A DNA stretch of 64,000 bases from Gallaecimonas sp045291545 (GCF_045291545.1 NZ_CP149514.1:2108001-2172000), one strand, 5' to 3'. Counted from the first letter of the stretch, positions 8,999 through 16,524 are shown. Notes: generated by a model from the sequence alone, not told the origin. Made by a program: numbers and translations.

Positions 8999-9043
8999 CT
9001 TAGCTTGCTAAGCATTATAAATAAACTTAGCAAGCTAAGTAAA
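8999..9043 (-). promoter_or_regulatory. Promoter with two SlyA-type operators for the MarR-HlyD-DUF2955 operon
   Basis: On the minus strand a perfect -10 TATAAT (9019-9014) lies 18 bp from a -35-like TTTACT (9043-9038). Two 14-bp inverted repeats, at 9026-9039 and 8999-9012, each contain TTAGC-(AA or TT)-GCTAA. This is the published SlyA palindrome TTAGCAAGCTAA read on one or the other strand. Their centres are 27 bp apart; one fills the -35/-10 spacer and the other covers the transcription start. Repressor binding at both would block initiation. Confidence 0.82.
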
Positions 9044-9050
9044 TAATCAT

Positions 9051-9075
9051 AAAAAAACCGGACCAGAGTCCGGTT
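9051..9075 (-). terminator. Rho-independent terminator of phoB-phoR-pstS
   Basis: On the minus strand AACCGGAC-TCTG-GTCCGGTT (9075-9056) is an 8-bp hairpin followed by T5, immediately after the pstS stop codon. Confidence 0.88.
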
Positions 9076-9095
9076 ATGCCTGCTTACAGCGAGGG

Positions 9096-10031
9096 TTAAT
9101 CAAGGCCCAGGCGCTGGCGTTGCTGGTGCACTATCGCCGCCGGCAGTGCCACATAACCATCACGCGCGACCAGCTGCTGCCCGGTTTTTGACAGCACCAG
9201 CTTGAGAAACTCGGCCTGTAACGGTGCCAATGGCTGCCCTGGAGGCTTATTGATGTAGATATACAAATAGCGCGATAAGGGGTACTGGCCACTGATCGCA
9301 TTGGCGGCGGTGGCCGAGACATAATGCTGGCCATCCAGTGACAAAGGTAAAGCCCGTACACCGGAGGTACGGTAGCCAATACCGGAATAGCCAACGGCAT
9401 TAAGCGAGGCGCTGACCGACTGGATCACCGACGCCGAACCGGGCTGCTCGTTGACTTTATTCTTAAAGTCGCCGTTACACAGCGCCTTTTCCTTGAAGTA
9501 GCCATAGGTGCCGGACACCGAATTGCGGCCGTACAACTGAATACTCCGACGTGCCCAGTCACCTTGCAGCCCCAGCTGCCCCCAGCGGGAGATAGGCTGG
9601 CCACCGCAACGTAACGTCGCTGAAAACAAACTATCAACCTGACGCAGGGTGAGTCCTTTGATGGGGTTATCCTGGTTGACGTAAACCGCTAACGCATCAA
9701 TGGCCACCGGCACCTGTATTGGCGGGTAACCGTAATGTTTTTCAAAGGCATCACGCTCACGGCGCTTCATGGGCCGGCTCATCGGCCCGAACTGGGCAGT
9801 ACCTTCGGTCAGGGCTGGCGGTGCTGTTGAAGAGCCAGCAGCCTGGATCTGAATATTGACGTTGGGGTATTGGCGCTTAAAGGCTTCGGCCCACAGTGTC
9901 ATCAGGTTCGCCAGGGTGTCAGAGCCCACAGACGACATATTGCCGGCAATCCCATCCACCCGCTGGTAAGGTGGCAAGGGTGCGGCCTGAACCGCCGTGA
10001 CCAACAGCATGAGCCAAAGCAGGGATCTCAC
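9096..10031 (-). CDS. pstS: PstS-family periplasmic phosphate-binding protein
   Basis: A 311-aa exported solute-binding protein with a signal peptide (MRSLLWLMLLVTAVQA). Phosphate-binding loops of the PstS fold are recognisable: GSDTLANLM near residue 37, AGSSTAPPALTEG near 65-77, and RNSVSGTYGYF near 170. It is the third gene of phoB-phoR-pstS, with its ATG overlapping the phoR stop by four bases, and the unit ends in a terminator at 9051-9075. It probably feeds the PstCAB permease whose genes begin at the left edge; separate pst operons of this sort are known in Alteromonadales. A role in phosphate sensing together with PhoR is possible but inferred. Confidence 0.9.
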   Translation of the reverse strand: MRSLLWLMLLVTAVQAAPLPPYQRVDGIAGNMSSVGSDTLANLMTLWAEAFKRQYPNVNIQIQAAGSSTAPPALTEGTAQFGPMSRPMKRRERDAFEKHYGYPPIQVPVAIDALAVYVNQDNPIKGLTLRQVDSLFSATLRCGGQPISRWGQLGLQGDWARRSIQLYGRNSVSGTYGYFKEKALCNGDFKNKVNEQPGSASVIQSVSASLNAVGYSGIGYRTSGVRALPLSLDGQHYVSATAANAISGQYPLSRYLYIYINKPPGQPLAPLQAEFLKLVLSKTGQQLVARDGYVALPAAIVHQQRQRLGLD

Positions 10032-11338
10032 GCCTGCGCCGCCTTTGCTACTACCAATTCTTTGGGCAATACAAATGAGAAAGTGCTGCCCTGCCCTTGC
10101 TGTGACTTGATATCCAGCTGCGAACGGTGGTGACTAAGCACATGCTTGACGATGGCCAGCCCCAGCCCGGAACCACCGGTATTACGGCTACGGGCTTTAT
10201 CAACCCGATAGAAACGTTCAGTGATCCGCAGCAGATGTTCCGGAGCAATACCATCACCACTGTCAGTCACACTAAAGCGCACCGCACCACCCGGCAGCAC
10301 TTGCCAGCTCACGTCGATACTGCCGCCAGGCGGCGTGTAATGAATGGCATTGGCCACCAGATTAGAGAACGCCGACATCAGTTGCTCGCTGTCACCCATG
10401 ACGCTGACCGGCGCTATCTGGAAGTGAATTTGATGCTGCTTTTCAGCATTGAGTGATTGGCTGTCTTTTTCCAGCTTGTTAAGCAGCGCCGGCACATCCA
10501 CTTGCGAGTAATTTTCCGGTTCCCTGCGCCCCTCCAGTCGTGACAAAGCCAGCAGTTGTTCCACCAGGCTATTCATCCGGTTGAGCTGGTCTGTCATCAT
10601 CTGGTGCGGTTTCGCCCAGGGGGAGCTGTCCAGACGCGGATCGTCGCCGATCATCTCCAGATAACCGCGCAGTACCGTTAGCGGGGTACGCAGCTCATGA
10701 GAAACGTTAGCCACAAAGTCGCGGCGCATTTGCTCAAGCTGTTGCAGCCGGGTTACATCGCGAGCCACCAGCAGCGTTTCATTGGGGGTATAGGGGATCA
10801 CACGAATTTCCAGCTTTGTCAGCGCACTGACCGGTGACGGGATGATCAGTGGATCCTGAAACTGCTGGCGTTGCAGATAGGCCACAAACTCTGGACGGCG
10901 CACCAAGTTATCCAGCCGCTGCCCATTATCATCCGGCCAACGGATACCAATCAGCGACGTCGCCAGCTTGTTACACCAGACAATCTCATGTTCTTCGTTC
11001 ATCACCACCACGGCGTCAGGTAACGCTTCGGTTCCTTCCCGAAAGCGCTTGAGCAGCTTGCCCAGTTCCTTACGACGTTTGAGGTTTTTGCGTTGCAGAA
11101 AATAGACGCCATCAAAGGCGTATTGCCAGGAGCCGGTGCCCCTTGGCGGCGTAAACTGATGCCCGTCCCAGAGCCAGCGACTGAGCAGATAGAGCTGGCG
11201 GTAGTGCCACAGTAGCAGGACGATCAGTCCACCCGGCACTACCCACTCAATAGCCCCAACGGCGTAGCCAATCAGCGCCATAATCGCAATATAGATGAAC
11301 AGCCTGCTGATCAGTCCCCACCAGGAAAATTGACGCAT
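10028..11338 (-). CDS. phoR: Phosphate regulon sensor histidine kinase PhoR
   Basis: Membrane-bound kinase (436 aa) that phosphorylates PhoB under phosphate limitation. Two N-terminal membrane helices (about residues 8-45) are followed by the PhoR-type linker, a PAS domain (about 95-190, DAVVVMNEEHEIVWCN), the HisKA box with His214 in NVSHELRTPLTV, and an ATPase domain with N-box (NLVANAIHYTP), G1 (DSGDGIAPEHL) and G2 (GGSGLGLAIVKH) motifs. The ORF could start at a GTG at 11344 that overlaps the phoB stop. The ATG two codons later (MRQFSWWG) is preferred by comparison with the family. It is coupled to phoB upstream and pstS downstream. Confidence 0.95.
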   Translation of the reverse strand: MRQFSWWGLISRLFIYIAIMALIGYAVGAIEWVVPGGLIVLLLWHYRQLYLLSRWLWDGHQFTPPRGTGSWQYAFDGVYFLQRKNLKRRKELGKLLKRFREGTEALPDAVVVMNEEHEIVWCNKLATSLIGIRWPDDNGQRLDNLVRRPEFVAYLQRQQFQDPLIIPSPVSALTKLEIRVIPYTPNETLLVARDVTRLQQLEQMRRDFVANVSHELRTPLTVLRGYLEMIGDDPRLDSSPWAKPHQMMTDQLNRMNSLVEQLLALSRLEGRREPENYSQVDVPALLNKLEKDSQSLNAEKQHQIHFQIAPVSVMGDSEQLMSAFSNLVANAIHYTPPGGSIDVSWQVLPGGAVRFSVTDSGDGIAPEHLLRITERFYRVDKARSRNTGGSGLGLAIVKHVLSHHRSQLDIKSQQGQGSTFSFVLPKELVVAKAAQA

Positions 11339-11340
11339 TA

Positions 11341-12030
11341 TCACACTCGTGATGAGAAGCGATAACCAGCACCGCGTACCGTTTGTACCAAGCGGTCATG
11401 GCCATGGCCTTCCAGCGCTTTGCGCAGACGACGAATGTGCACGTCAACGGTACGATCTTCTACGTACACGTTGGTGCCCCAGACGTTGTCCAGCAGCTGC
11501 TCGCGGCTGTAAACTCGCTCTGGGTGTGTCATGAAAAAGTGCAGCAGTTTGAATTCGGTCGGCCCCATATCCAGGGCATTATCAAAAGCCGTAACCCGGT
11601 GCGATACGGGGTCAAGTTTCAGCCCCTGCACCTCAATTACGTCATCAACACTGGTGGGCGAAGAACGGCGCATCACCGCTTTAATTCGCGCCATCAGTTC
11701 CTTGGGAGAGAACGGCTTGGTGATATAGTCGTCAGCACCAACTTCCAGCCCCCGCACCTTGTCTTCCTCTTCACCGCGGGCGGTGATCATGATGATAGGA
11801 ATGGCACGGGTGTACTCGTTTTTCTTCATCAGCTTGGCAAACTGCAAGCCGGAACCGCCGGGCAACATCCAGTCCAGTAGGACCAGATCTGGGAAAGGTT
11901 CCTGCAGTTGTGCCTCGGCGCTGATGAGATCTTCTGCCTCGACCGGCTGATAGCCGTTTTGTTCGAGAACAAAAGCCAGCATCTCGCGAATAGGGGCCTC
12001 ATCCTCAACAATCAGTACACGTCGTGCCAT
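11341..12030 (-). CDS. phoB: Phosphate regulon response regulator PhoB
   Basis: A 229-aa OmpR-type transcription factor. The receiver domain has the acidic pocket (VEDE at 8-11), the phosphoacceptor Asp53 in LLDWMLPGG, the Thr in IMITARG and the Lys in YITKPF. The C-terminal winged helix carries EFKLLHFFMTHPERVYSREQLLD and VDVHIRRLRKAL. PhoB activates genes carrying Pho boxes. A Pho box at 12080-12097 in front of its own promoter indicates positive autoregulation, and similar boxes precede pstC and the porin in this window. Confidence 0.96.
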   Translation of the reverse strand: MARRVLIVEDEAPIREMLAFVLEQNGYQPVEAEDLISAEAQLQEPFPDLVLLDWMLPGGSGLQFAKLMKKNEYTRAIPIIMITARGEEEDKVRGLEVGADDYITKPFSPKELMARIKAVMRRSSPTSVDDVIEVQGLKLDPVSHRVTAFDNALDMGPTEFKLLHFFMTHPERVYSREQLLDNVWGTNVYVEDRTVDVHIRRLRKALEGHGHDRLVQTVRGAGYRFSSRV

Positions 12031-12063
12031 GGTGTGCTCTCTGTATCATTGCCAACGGCTGCC

Positions 12064-12097
12064 ATTATTGTGACTAATCTTGACACTTTTATGACTT
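12064..12097 (-). promoter_or_regulatory. Pho box and -10 of the phoB operon
   Basis: On the minus strand AAGTCAT-AAAA-GTGTCAA (12097-12080) matches 5/7 and 5/7 bases of the CTGTCAT heptamers, with an ideal AT-rich 4-bp spacer. AATAAT (12069-12064) lies exactly 10 bases further, the spacing of PhoB-activated promoters. The predicted start is near 12057, about 27 bases before phoB. Confidence 0.75.
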
Positions 12098-12175
12098 TCA
12101 TGCCGAGACAAAGTTACACCAGGTCAGGTTAGCGTTCTGACGAATAAGATAGAGGCCCTTCAGTACCTAACTAGG

Positions 12176-13171
12176 TTAGAACTTCTGTTCCAGGCCCAAT
12201 CCCAGGTAGTTGTTATCGGCATTACCCATTACACCGGCAAAGTGGGTGTAGAAGGCAAATACCTTGGTGCTGTGGCCCAGTTTGTAATCAGCGCCAACAG
12301 ACATGCTCTTGTCAAAGTGCGTTTTGCTGTCGATGCGATACAGATCGGAATCCTGATACTGTACCTTCAGCTTGGTTTTACCGATGCTGTAAGCCGCGCT
12401 GAGCAGGTAACCGCTGTAATCTTTGCTGCTGTCAGTAGACTTTTGACCTTTCTGGTAAACGGCAGACAGCACCCAGTCAGATACTTTGCCAGAAACCGTT
12501 ACACGGGTATGGTCATAGCCTTTGACGTCGTTGTCATAAGCAACAGAGGCATACATCGGGGCTTTTTTGAAGTCACTGTCACCGTAACCGGCCATGACCG
12601 AGTAACCATCGGCGTATTTAACCGGCTCACCGTTGGTGTCATAAGAAGTAACGCGCTGGGCGGTGTTACCTTCAGTGATATACGTCAGGCCAGCATTGAA
12701 CAGACCGAACATAGGAGTTTGGTAAGTCAGGGTGTTACCCAGACGGTTTTCACCTTTGAACAGGTGTTTCATATCACCGTCAAGATCGTTGAACTGATCA
12801 ACTTTACCTTGAGCTTGCTTGAGCATGGTGTCATTGCGACCCAGCAGTACCGTACCAAAATCACCGCGCAGACCAATGTACTGGCTACGGGCTTTGATAT
12901 GGTCATTACTGCTACCGCTGGCACTTTCATCAGTGACGTTAATTTCCCATTCCATTTGGTAGATGGCCTGCATACCGTTATCCAGGTCCATTGCACCTTT
13001 CACACCAAAGCGAGAAGCATTGCTTTTCAGTGTGTTTTCATTGTTGCTGGCGCCCTTGTCAGCCTGCTCCACAGTCACGTTCAGTTTGCCGTAAACTTTC
13101 AGTGGATCAGTGGCTGCAGCGGCAGAACCGGCAATACCCATTAATGCGATAGTCAGTAATGTTTTCTTCAT
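12176..13171 (-). CDS. Gram-negative general porin, probably phosphate-regulated
   Basis: A 331-aa outer-membrane beta-barrel with a signal peptide (MKKTLLTIALMGIAGSAAAA), then TDPLKVYGKLNVTVEQ, alternating aromatic strands, and a C-terminal Phe (GLGLEQKF) required by the barrel assembly machine. This is the OmpC/PhoE-type trimeric porin family found widely in Alteromonadales. The ATG at 13171 begins the signal peptide; the longer ORF from 13252 reads through promoter DNA. Location beside phoB and a Pho box upstream suggest induction by phosphate starvation, as for PhoE. Anion selectivity is inference. No convincing terminator follows its stop. Confidence 0.88.
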   Translation of the reverse strand: MKKTLLTIALMGIAGSAAAATDPLKVYGKLNVTVEQADKGASNNENTLKSNASRFGVKGAMDLDNGMQAIYQMEWEINVTDESASGSSNDHIKARSQYIGLRGDFGTVLLGRNDTMLKQAQGKVDQFNDLDGDMKHLFKGENRLGNTLTYQTPMFGLFNAGLTYITEGNTAQRVTSYDTNGEPVKYADGYSVMAGYGDSDFKKAPMYASVAYDNDVKGYDHTRVTVSGKVSDWVLSAVYQKGQKSTDSSKDYSGYLLSAAYSIGKTKLKVQYQDSDLYRIDSKTHFDKSMSVGADYKLGHSTKVFAFYTHFAGVMGNADNNYLGLGLEQKF

Positions 13172-13245
13172 GCTCTTTTTTCCCCCAGAAAAGGACTGAA
13201 AATGCCATGCGTTTATTGGCAACGACGGCATGCTGACAAAGTCTT

Positions 13246-13263
13246 GTGACATTTTTATGTCTT
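13246..13263 (-). promoter_or_regulatory. Probable Pho box upstream of the porin gene
   Basis: On the minus strand AAGACAT-AAAA-ATGTCAC has two heptamers (4/7 and 6/7 matches to CTGTCAT/CTGTCAC) with a perfect AAAA spacer, 75 bases before the porin ATG. A further TTTGTCA follows downstream. The -10 at the expected distance (CAGCAT) is poor, so the exact transcription start is unsure. Confidence 0.55.
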
Positions 13264-13284
13264 TTTTGAGTCAAGGCGCAAAAA

Positions 13285-13313
13285 AAGCAAACGTTTTCTG
13301 CAAATGTTTGCTT
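13285..13313. promoter_or_regulatory. Two overlapping PurR/LacI-type operator-like palindromes
   Basis: AAGCAAACGTTTTCTG (13285-13300) fits 11 of the 12 fixed positions of the PurR consensus ANGCAANCGNTTNCNT. CTGCAAATGTTTGCTT (13298-13313) fits 10 of 12. They are offset by 13 bp and together form an inverted repeat with 10-bp arms (AAAAGCAAAC / GTTTGCTTTT). The site could serve the porin, tal or both. Any LacI-family regulator with a similar motif is possible; no regulator gene lies nearby. Confidence 0.5.
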
Positions 13314-13374
13314 TTACCGAGCATCAGCTAAGACAGTACATAAGCCACCTCTGCCAGCACCAATGATTTAACAC

Positions 13375-13399
13375 TTCGATTACAAAATCGAGTTTTTTT
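13375..13399 (+). terminator. Intrinsic terminator-like hairpin upstream of tal
   Basis: TTCGATT-ACAA-AATCGAG (7 bp with one G.T pair) is followed by seven T residues on the plus strand. No plus-strand gene ends here: the upstream gene is divergent. It may therefore end a small RNA or act as an attenuator in a long tal leader. The stem is AT-rich and short, so efficiency may be modest. Confidence 0.55.
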
Positions 13400-13429
13400 A
13401 TTTGTCTGCTTGGCAACAGTCAATTGTGG

Positions 13430-13457
13430 TCTGGCCTGACAAGGAGGTCAGACCAGA
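13430..13457 (+). promoter_or_regulatory. Hairpin presenting a perfect Shine-Dalgarno sequence in its loop
   Basis: TCTGGCCTGAC (13430-13440) and GTCAGACCAGA (13447-13457) pair over 10 of 11 positions around the loop AAGGAG, whose next base completes AAGGAGG, a full complement of the 16S rRNA 3' end. An ATG follows at 13460, 12 bases from the end of that sequence. It could be a translation-controlling structure or, read as DNA, an operator. Confidence 0.45.
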
Positions 13458-13459
13458 AG

Positions 13460-13570
13460 ATGCGGAAAGCGTTTGCGCCGGTTTTAACGGCTGAAATGGC
13501 TGCGCTGGCTGGTTACACTGACCAGAGCGATTGCTCAACGGCAGTATCAGCGCACCTGCCCCGACACTAA
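13460..13570 (+). CDS. Possible 36-codon leader ORF upstream of tal
   Basis: An ATG behind AAGGAGG opens a 36-codon frame (begins MRKAFAPVLTAEMAALAG, ends SAHLPRH) that stops at 13568-13570, 11 bases before the tal start. I recognise no family. Support is only the perfect Shine-Dalgarno sequence, at a rather long 12-base distance, and the close spacing to tal that would allow translational coupling. A possible tal promoter lies inside it, which would make it untranslated in that transcript. Treat as hypothetical. Confidence 0.25.
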   Translation: MRKAFAPVLTAEMAALAGYTDQSDCSTAVSAHLPRH

Positions 13571-13581
13571 ACAGAGGACGT

Positions 13582-14532
13582 ATGGCCAATCAACTTGCCC
13601 AACTGGGCGCCTTTACCACCATCGTAGCGGACACCGGTGAAATTGAAGCCATTCGCCGCTACCAGCCTGAAGATGCCACCACCAATCCGTCTCTGATCTT
13701 AAAAGCCGCCGGGCTGAGCGAATATCAACAACTAGTTGACGACGCCCTGGCCTTTGGCCGCCAGCAAACGGGTGACCGCGAACAGCAACTGGACGCGGTC
13801 ATGGACAAGCTGGCCGTCAACTTCGGCGTCGCCATTCTTGGCATTATCCCTGGCCGCGTTTCGACCGAAGTTGATGCCCGACTGTCATTTGATACAGCAG
13901 CAACCATCGCCAAAGCCCGGCAACTGGTGGCGCTGTATGAGCAGGCCGGTGTCAGCAAAACACGCATTTTGATCAAGATCGCTGCTACCTGGGAAGGGAT
14001 CCGCGCCGCCGAAGTTCTTGAGCGCGAAGGCATTCACTGTAACCTGACGCTGCTGTTTTCGTTCGCCCAGGCCCGCGCCTGCGCCGAGGCCGGGGTTTTT
14101 CTGATTTCGCCTTTTGTTGGCCGTATCCTTGATTGGTACAAAGCCCATACCGGTGAGCAATACACCGCCGAGACCGATCCTGGGGTGTTATCTGTCAGCA
14201 AGATTTATGACTATTTCAAACGCCATCAGTATCAGACAGTGGTGATGGGTGCGTCATTCCGGAACATCGGTGAAATTCAGGCACTGGCAGGCTGTGACCG
14301 ACTGACTATCGGCCCTTCATTACTGGCAGAGCTCGAAGCCAGTGATGCGCCGCTTGCACGGCGCCTGGTCGAGCCAACCAGTATCGAGGCGAAACCCGCA
14401 GCACTGACCGAGAGCCAGTTCCGCTGGCAGCACAACCAAGACGCCATGGCCGTCGAAAAACTGGCAGAAGGTATTCGTAACTTCGCTGCCGATCAGGAAA
14501 AGCTAGCCGAACTGCTGGCACAAAAGCTGTAA
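13582..14532 (+). CDS. tal: Transaldolase
   Basis: Transaldolase (316 aa) moves a dihydroxyacetone unit between sedoheptulose-7-phosphate and glyceraldehyde-3-phosphate in the non-oxidative pentose phosphate pathway. The Schiff-base Lys132 stands in ILIKIAATWEG exactly as in E. coli TalB; DATTNPSLI at 31-39 and FVGRILDWYK near 195 are also classical. The longest ORF starts 17 codons earlier, but the ATG at 13582 has AGAGGA seven bases before it and matches the family N-terminus. pgi follows 44 bases later, giving a tal-pgi sugar-phosphate unit common in Shewanella and relatives. Confidence 0.96.
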   Translation: MANQLAQLGAFTTIVADTGEIEAIRRYQPEDATTNPSLILKAAGLSEYQQLVDDALAFGRQQTGDREQQLDAVMDKLAVNFGVAILGIIPGRVSTEVDARLSFDTAATIAKARQLVALYEQAGVSKTRILIKIAATWEGIRAAEVLEREGIHCNLTLLFSFAQARACAEAGVFLISPFVGRILDWYKAHTGEQYTAETDPGVLSVSKIYDYFKRHQYQTVVMGASFRNIGEIQALAGCDRLTIGPSLLAELEASDAPLARRLVEPTSIEAKPAALTESQFRWQHNQDAMAVEKLAEGIRNFAADQEKLAELLAQKL

Positions 14533-14576
14533 CCGAAGGGGCCACACGGCCCCTGTTTTTGGTAAAAGAGGACATC

Positions 14577-16229
14577 ATGACCGGACTTCCCCGTTACGCC
14601 TGCAACGACGCTTTGGCCCAGCATCTGGCCAGTCTGCCCGATCTGCTCACCTTGTTTACTGCCGACCCAGCCCGAGGTCAGCGGTACAGCCTGGACGCCG
14701 CCGGCCTGACCCTCGATTACAGCAAAAACCATCTCAATGACGACACCCTTGCCCTGTTTACCCGGCTAGCTGATGAAGCCCGACTTACCGAGCGGGTGCA
14801 GGCCATGTTTGCCGGCGCAGCCATTAACCATACGGAAGGCCGGGCAGTGCTACACACCGCCCTGCGTGGCAGTGTCAGCCAGGACGTCAGTGTTGATGGC
14901 CAACCGGTCGCTGCCGAGGTAGCCGCCACCATGGAAAAAATGGCGCGCTTTGTTGAACAGCTACATCAGGGTAAGTGGCGAGGCTTTAGCGGTGACGCCA
15001 TCACCGACGTGGTCAGTATTGGCATCGGCGGTTCTTTTCTCGGCCCGAAGATCGTCACCGAAGCACTCAAGCCGTTCTGGCAACACCAAATAGGCGTACA
15101 TTTTGTCGCCAATGTTGATGGCGCCGCCTTGTCTGAGAAGCTGGCCAAACTTGACCCGCGCACAACGCTGTTTATTACCGCGTCCAAGTCTTTTGGCACC
15201 CAGGAAACACTGGCGAACAGCCTCAGTGCCCGCCAGTGGTTAGAAAATGCCGGCGCCAGTTTTGCGGATCTGGCCAAACATTTTGTGGCGGTTACCGCCA
15301 ACGTTGCCAAGGCCGAAGAATTTGGCATCAGTGCTGACAATTGCTTTCCCATGTGGGACTGGGTCGGTGGCCGTTATTCATTGTGGTCAGCCATTGGTCT
15401 GCCTATTGCACTGGCCATCGGCATGGCACATTTTTCGGCATTGCTGGACGGTGCCCGAGAGATGGACCAGCACTTTGTCAACGCGCCTGTCACCCATAAC
15501 ATGCCCATGCTGCTGGCCTTAATCGGTGTCAGTTACATTAACTACCGCGGCGCAACCTCTCACGCCCTGCTGCCTTACGACCATGGCCTGCGCGCCCTAC
15601 CCGGCTATGTACAGCAACTGGATATGGAGTCCAACGGTAAAAGCTGCCACAACGATGGCCAAACCATTACTCACCTGACCGGGCCAGTGATTTGGGGGGC
15701 TGAGGGCACTAACGGCCAGCACGCATTCCACCAGCTGCTGCACCAGGGGCAGCAGCTGGTCCCGGCAGATTTCATTCTGCCGCTGCGCAGCCACTACCCG
15801 CTGGGCGAGCACCACGCCATGCTGGCGTCTAACTGCTTTGCCCAAAGCCAGGCGCTAATGATCGGTAAAAGCCGTCAGCAAGCCGAAGCTGAACTCAAGC
15901 AAGCCGGCATCAATGCCGAACAGGCCGCGCTACTGGCGCCACACAAAGTGATGCCTGGTAACCGCCCGTCCAACACTTTGCTGATGGCACAGCTGACGCC
16001 GCAAACCCTCGGAGCCCTGATCGCTTTGTATGAGCACAAGGTGCTGGTACAGGGGCTGCTTTGGGATCTCAACTCTTTCGACCAATGGGGCGTAGAGCTG
16101 GGTAAGGTGTTGGGCAATGCCGTGCTGGATAAACTTCAGGATGACACCGCGACACTGGATCTAGACAGTTCCACCAACGCCCTGATCGCCCGTTTTCGGC
16201 AAATGAAGTGGAAAACTGATCTGCATTAA
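14577..16229 (+). CDS. pgi: Glucose-6-phosphate isomerase
   Basis: Pgi (550 aa) interconverts glucose-6-phosphate and fructose-6-phosphate in the cytoplasm. Conserved elements include SIGIGGSFLGPKIV, ITASKSFGTQETL, the catalytic Glu in QLDMESNGKS, the catalytic His in GTNGQHAFHQLLHQG, and the C-terminal Lys in FDQWGVELGK. The start is the ATG at 14577 with AAGAGGA upstream; the TTG at 14559 is an in-frame extension without homology. It follows tal in the same orientation and is probably cotranscribed with it. Confidence 0.97.
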   Translation: MTGLPRYACNDALAQHLASLPDLLTLFTADPARGQRYSLDAAGLTLDYSKNHLNDDTLALFTRLADEARLTERVQAMFAGAAINHTEGRAVLHTALRGSVSQDVSVDGQPVAAEVAATMEKMARFVEQLHQGKWRGFSGDAITDVVSIGIGGSFLGPKIVTEALKPFWQHQIGVHFVANVDGAALSEKLAKLDPRTTLFITASKSFGTQETLANSLSARQWLENAGASFADLAKHFVAVTANVAKAEEFGISADNCFPMWDWVGGRYSLWSAIGLPIALAIGMAHFSALLDGAREMDQHFVNAPVTHNMPMLLALIGVSYINYRGATSHALLPYDHGLRALPGYVQQLDMESNGKSCHNDGQTITHLTGPVIWGAEGTNGQHAFHQLLHQGQQLVPADFILPLRSHYPLGEHHAMLASNCFAQSQALMIGKSRQQAEAELKQAGINAEQAALLAPHKVMPGNRPSNTLLMAQLTPQTLGALIALYEHKVLVQGLLWDLNSFDQWGVELGKVLGNAVLDKLQDDTATLDLDSSTNALIARFRQMKWKTDLH

Positions 16230-16311
16230 CACAACTGCAACAACAGTGTTTTATTTTTGCCCTGCTCGTGATAAGTAATGTGCAACCAACAGCGCAAAGC
16301 GGGGAGATCCC

Positions 16312-16494
16312 ATGGACGACTTACAACAACTGCAAGCGGCAATTTCCGGTGAGAAAGAGCAAAGCAAGGGGCGTAGCAATAAGAAGCGCCGCTGGCGGGA
16401 AATCGAGACGCTTAAGGAAAAATATCGTCTGAAACGTGAACTCGAAGATCTCGACTGGTCCACTGACTACGATCTCGACGCTATCGACCTGTAA
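16312..16494 (+). CDS. DUF3545 family small protein
   Basis: A 60-aa, highly charged protein: a basic patch (GRSNKKRRWREIETLKEKYRL) followed by an acidic tail (DLDWSTDYDLDAIDL). This is the pattern of DUF3545, a short uncharacterised family of Vibrio, Shewanella and relatives. GGGAGA precedes the ATG. It lies 82 bases after pgi and ends at a strong terminator. Function unknown; the basic helix could contact nucleic acid, which is speculation. Confidence 0.8.
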   Translation: MDDLQQLQAAISGEKEQSKGRSNKKRRWREIETLKEKYRLKRELEDLDWSTDYDLDAIDL

Positions 16495-16495
16495 T

Positions 16496-16524
16496 AAAAA
16501 ACCCGGCTTGATGCCGGGTTTTTT
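16496..16524. terminator. Bidirectional terminator between DUF3545 and the hemerythrin gene
   Basis: AAAAAACCCGGC-TTGAT-GCCGGGTTTTTT has a GC-rich stem flanked by A6 and T6, so it can end transcripts from both sides. Confidence 0.92.

Larger units (their letters stand above)
13172..13581. other. 410-bp divergent intergenic region between the porin and tal
   Basis: The longest gene-poor stretch here. From left to right it holds the porin leader and Pho box (13246-13263), two overlapping PurR-like palindromes (13285-13313), a plus-strand terminator-like hairpin (13375-13399), a hairpin whose loop shows AAGGAG (13430-13457), a 36-codon ORF (13460-13570) and a weak possible tal promoter: CTGAAA at 13491-13496, 17 bp from TACACT at 13514-13519. 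No protein over 60 residues of recognisable type lies in it. Confidence 0.7.

Noticed and set aside
12167..12179. Inverted repeat CTAAC-TAG-GTTAG at the porin stop codon
   Set aside because: Only five base pairs and no T run downstream on the minus strand, so not called a terminator.
12242..13144. 300-codon plus-strand frame opposite the porin
   Set aside because: The porin on the minus strand has a signal peptide and terminal Phe; the opposite frame has neither a ribosome site nor a recognisable motif.
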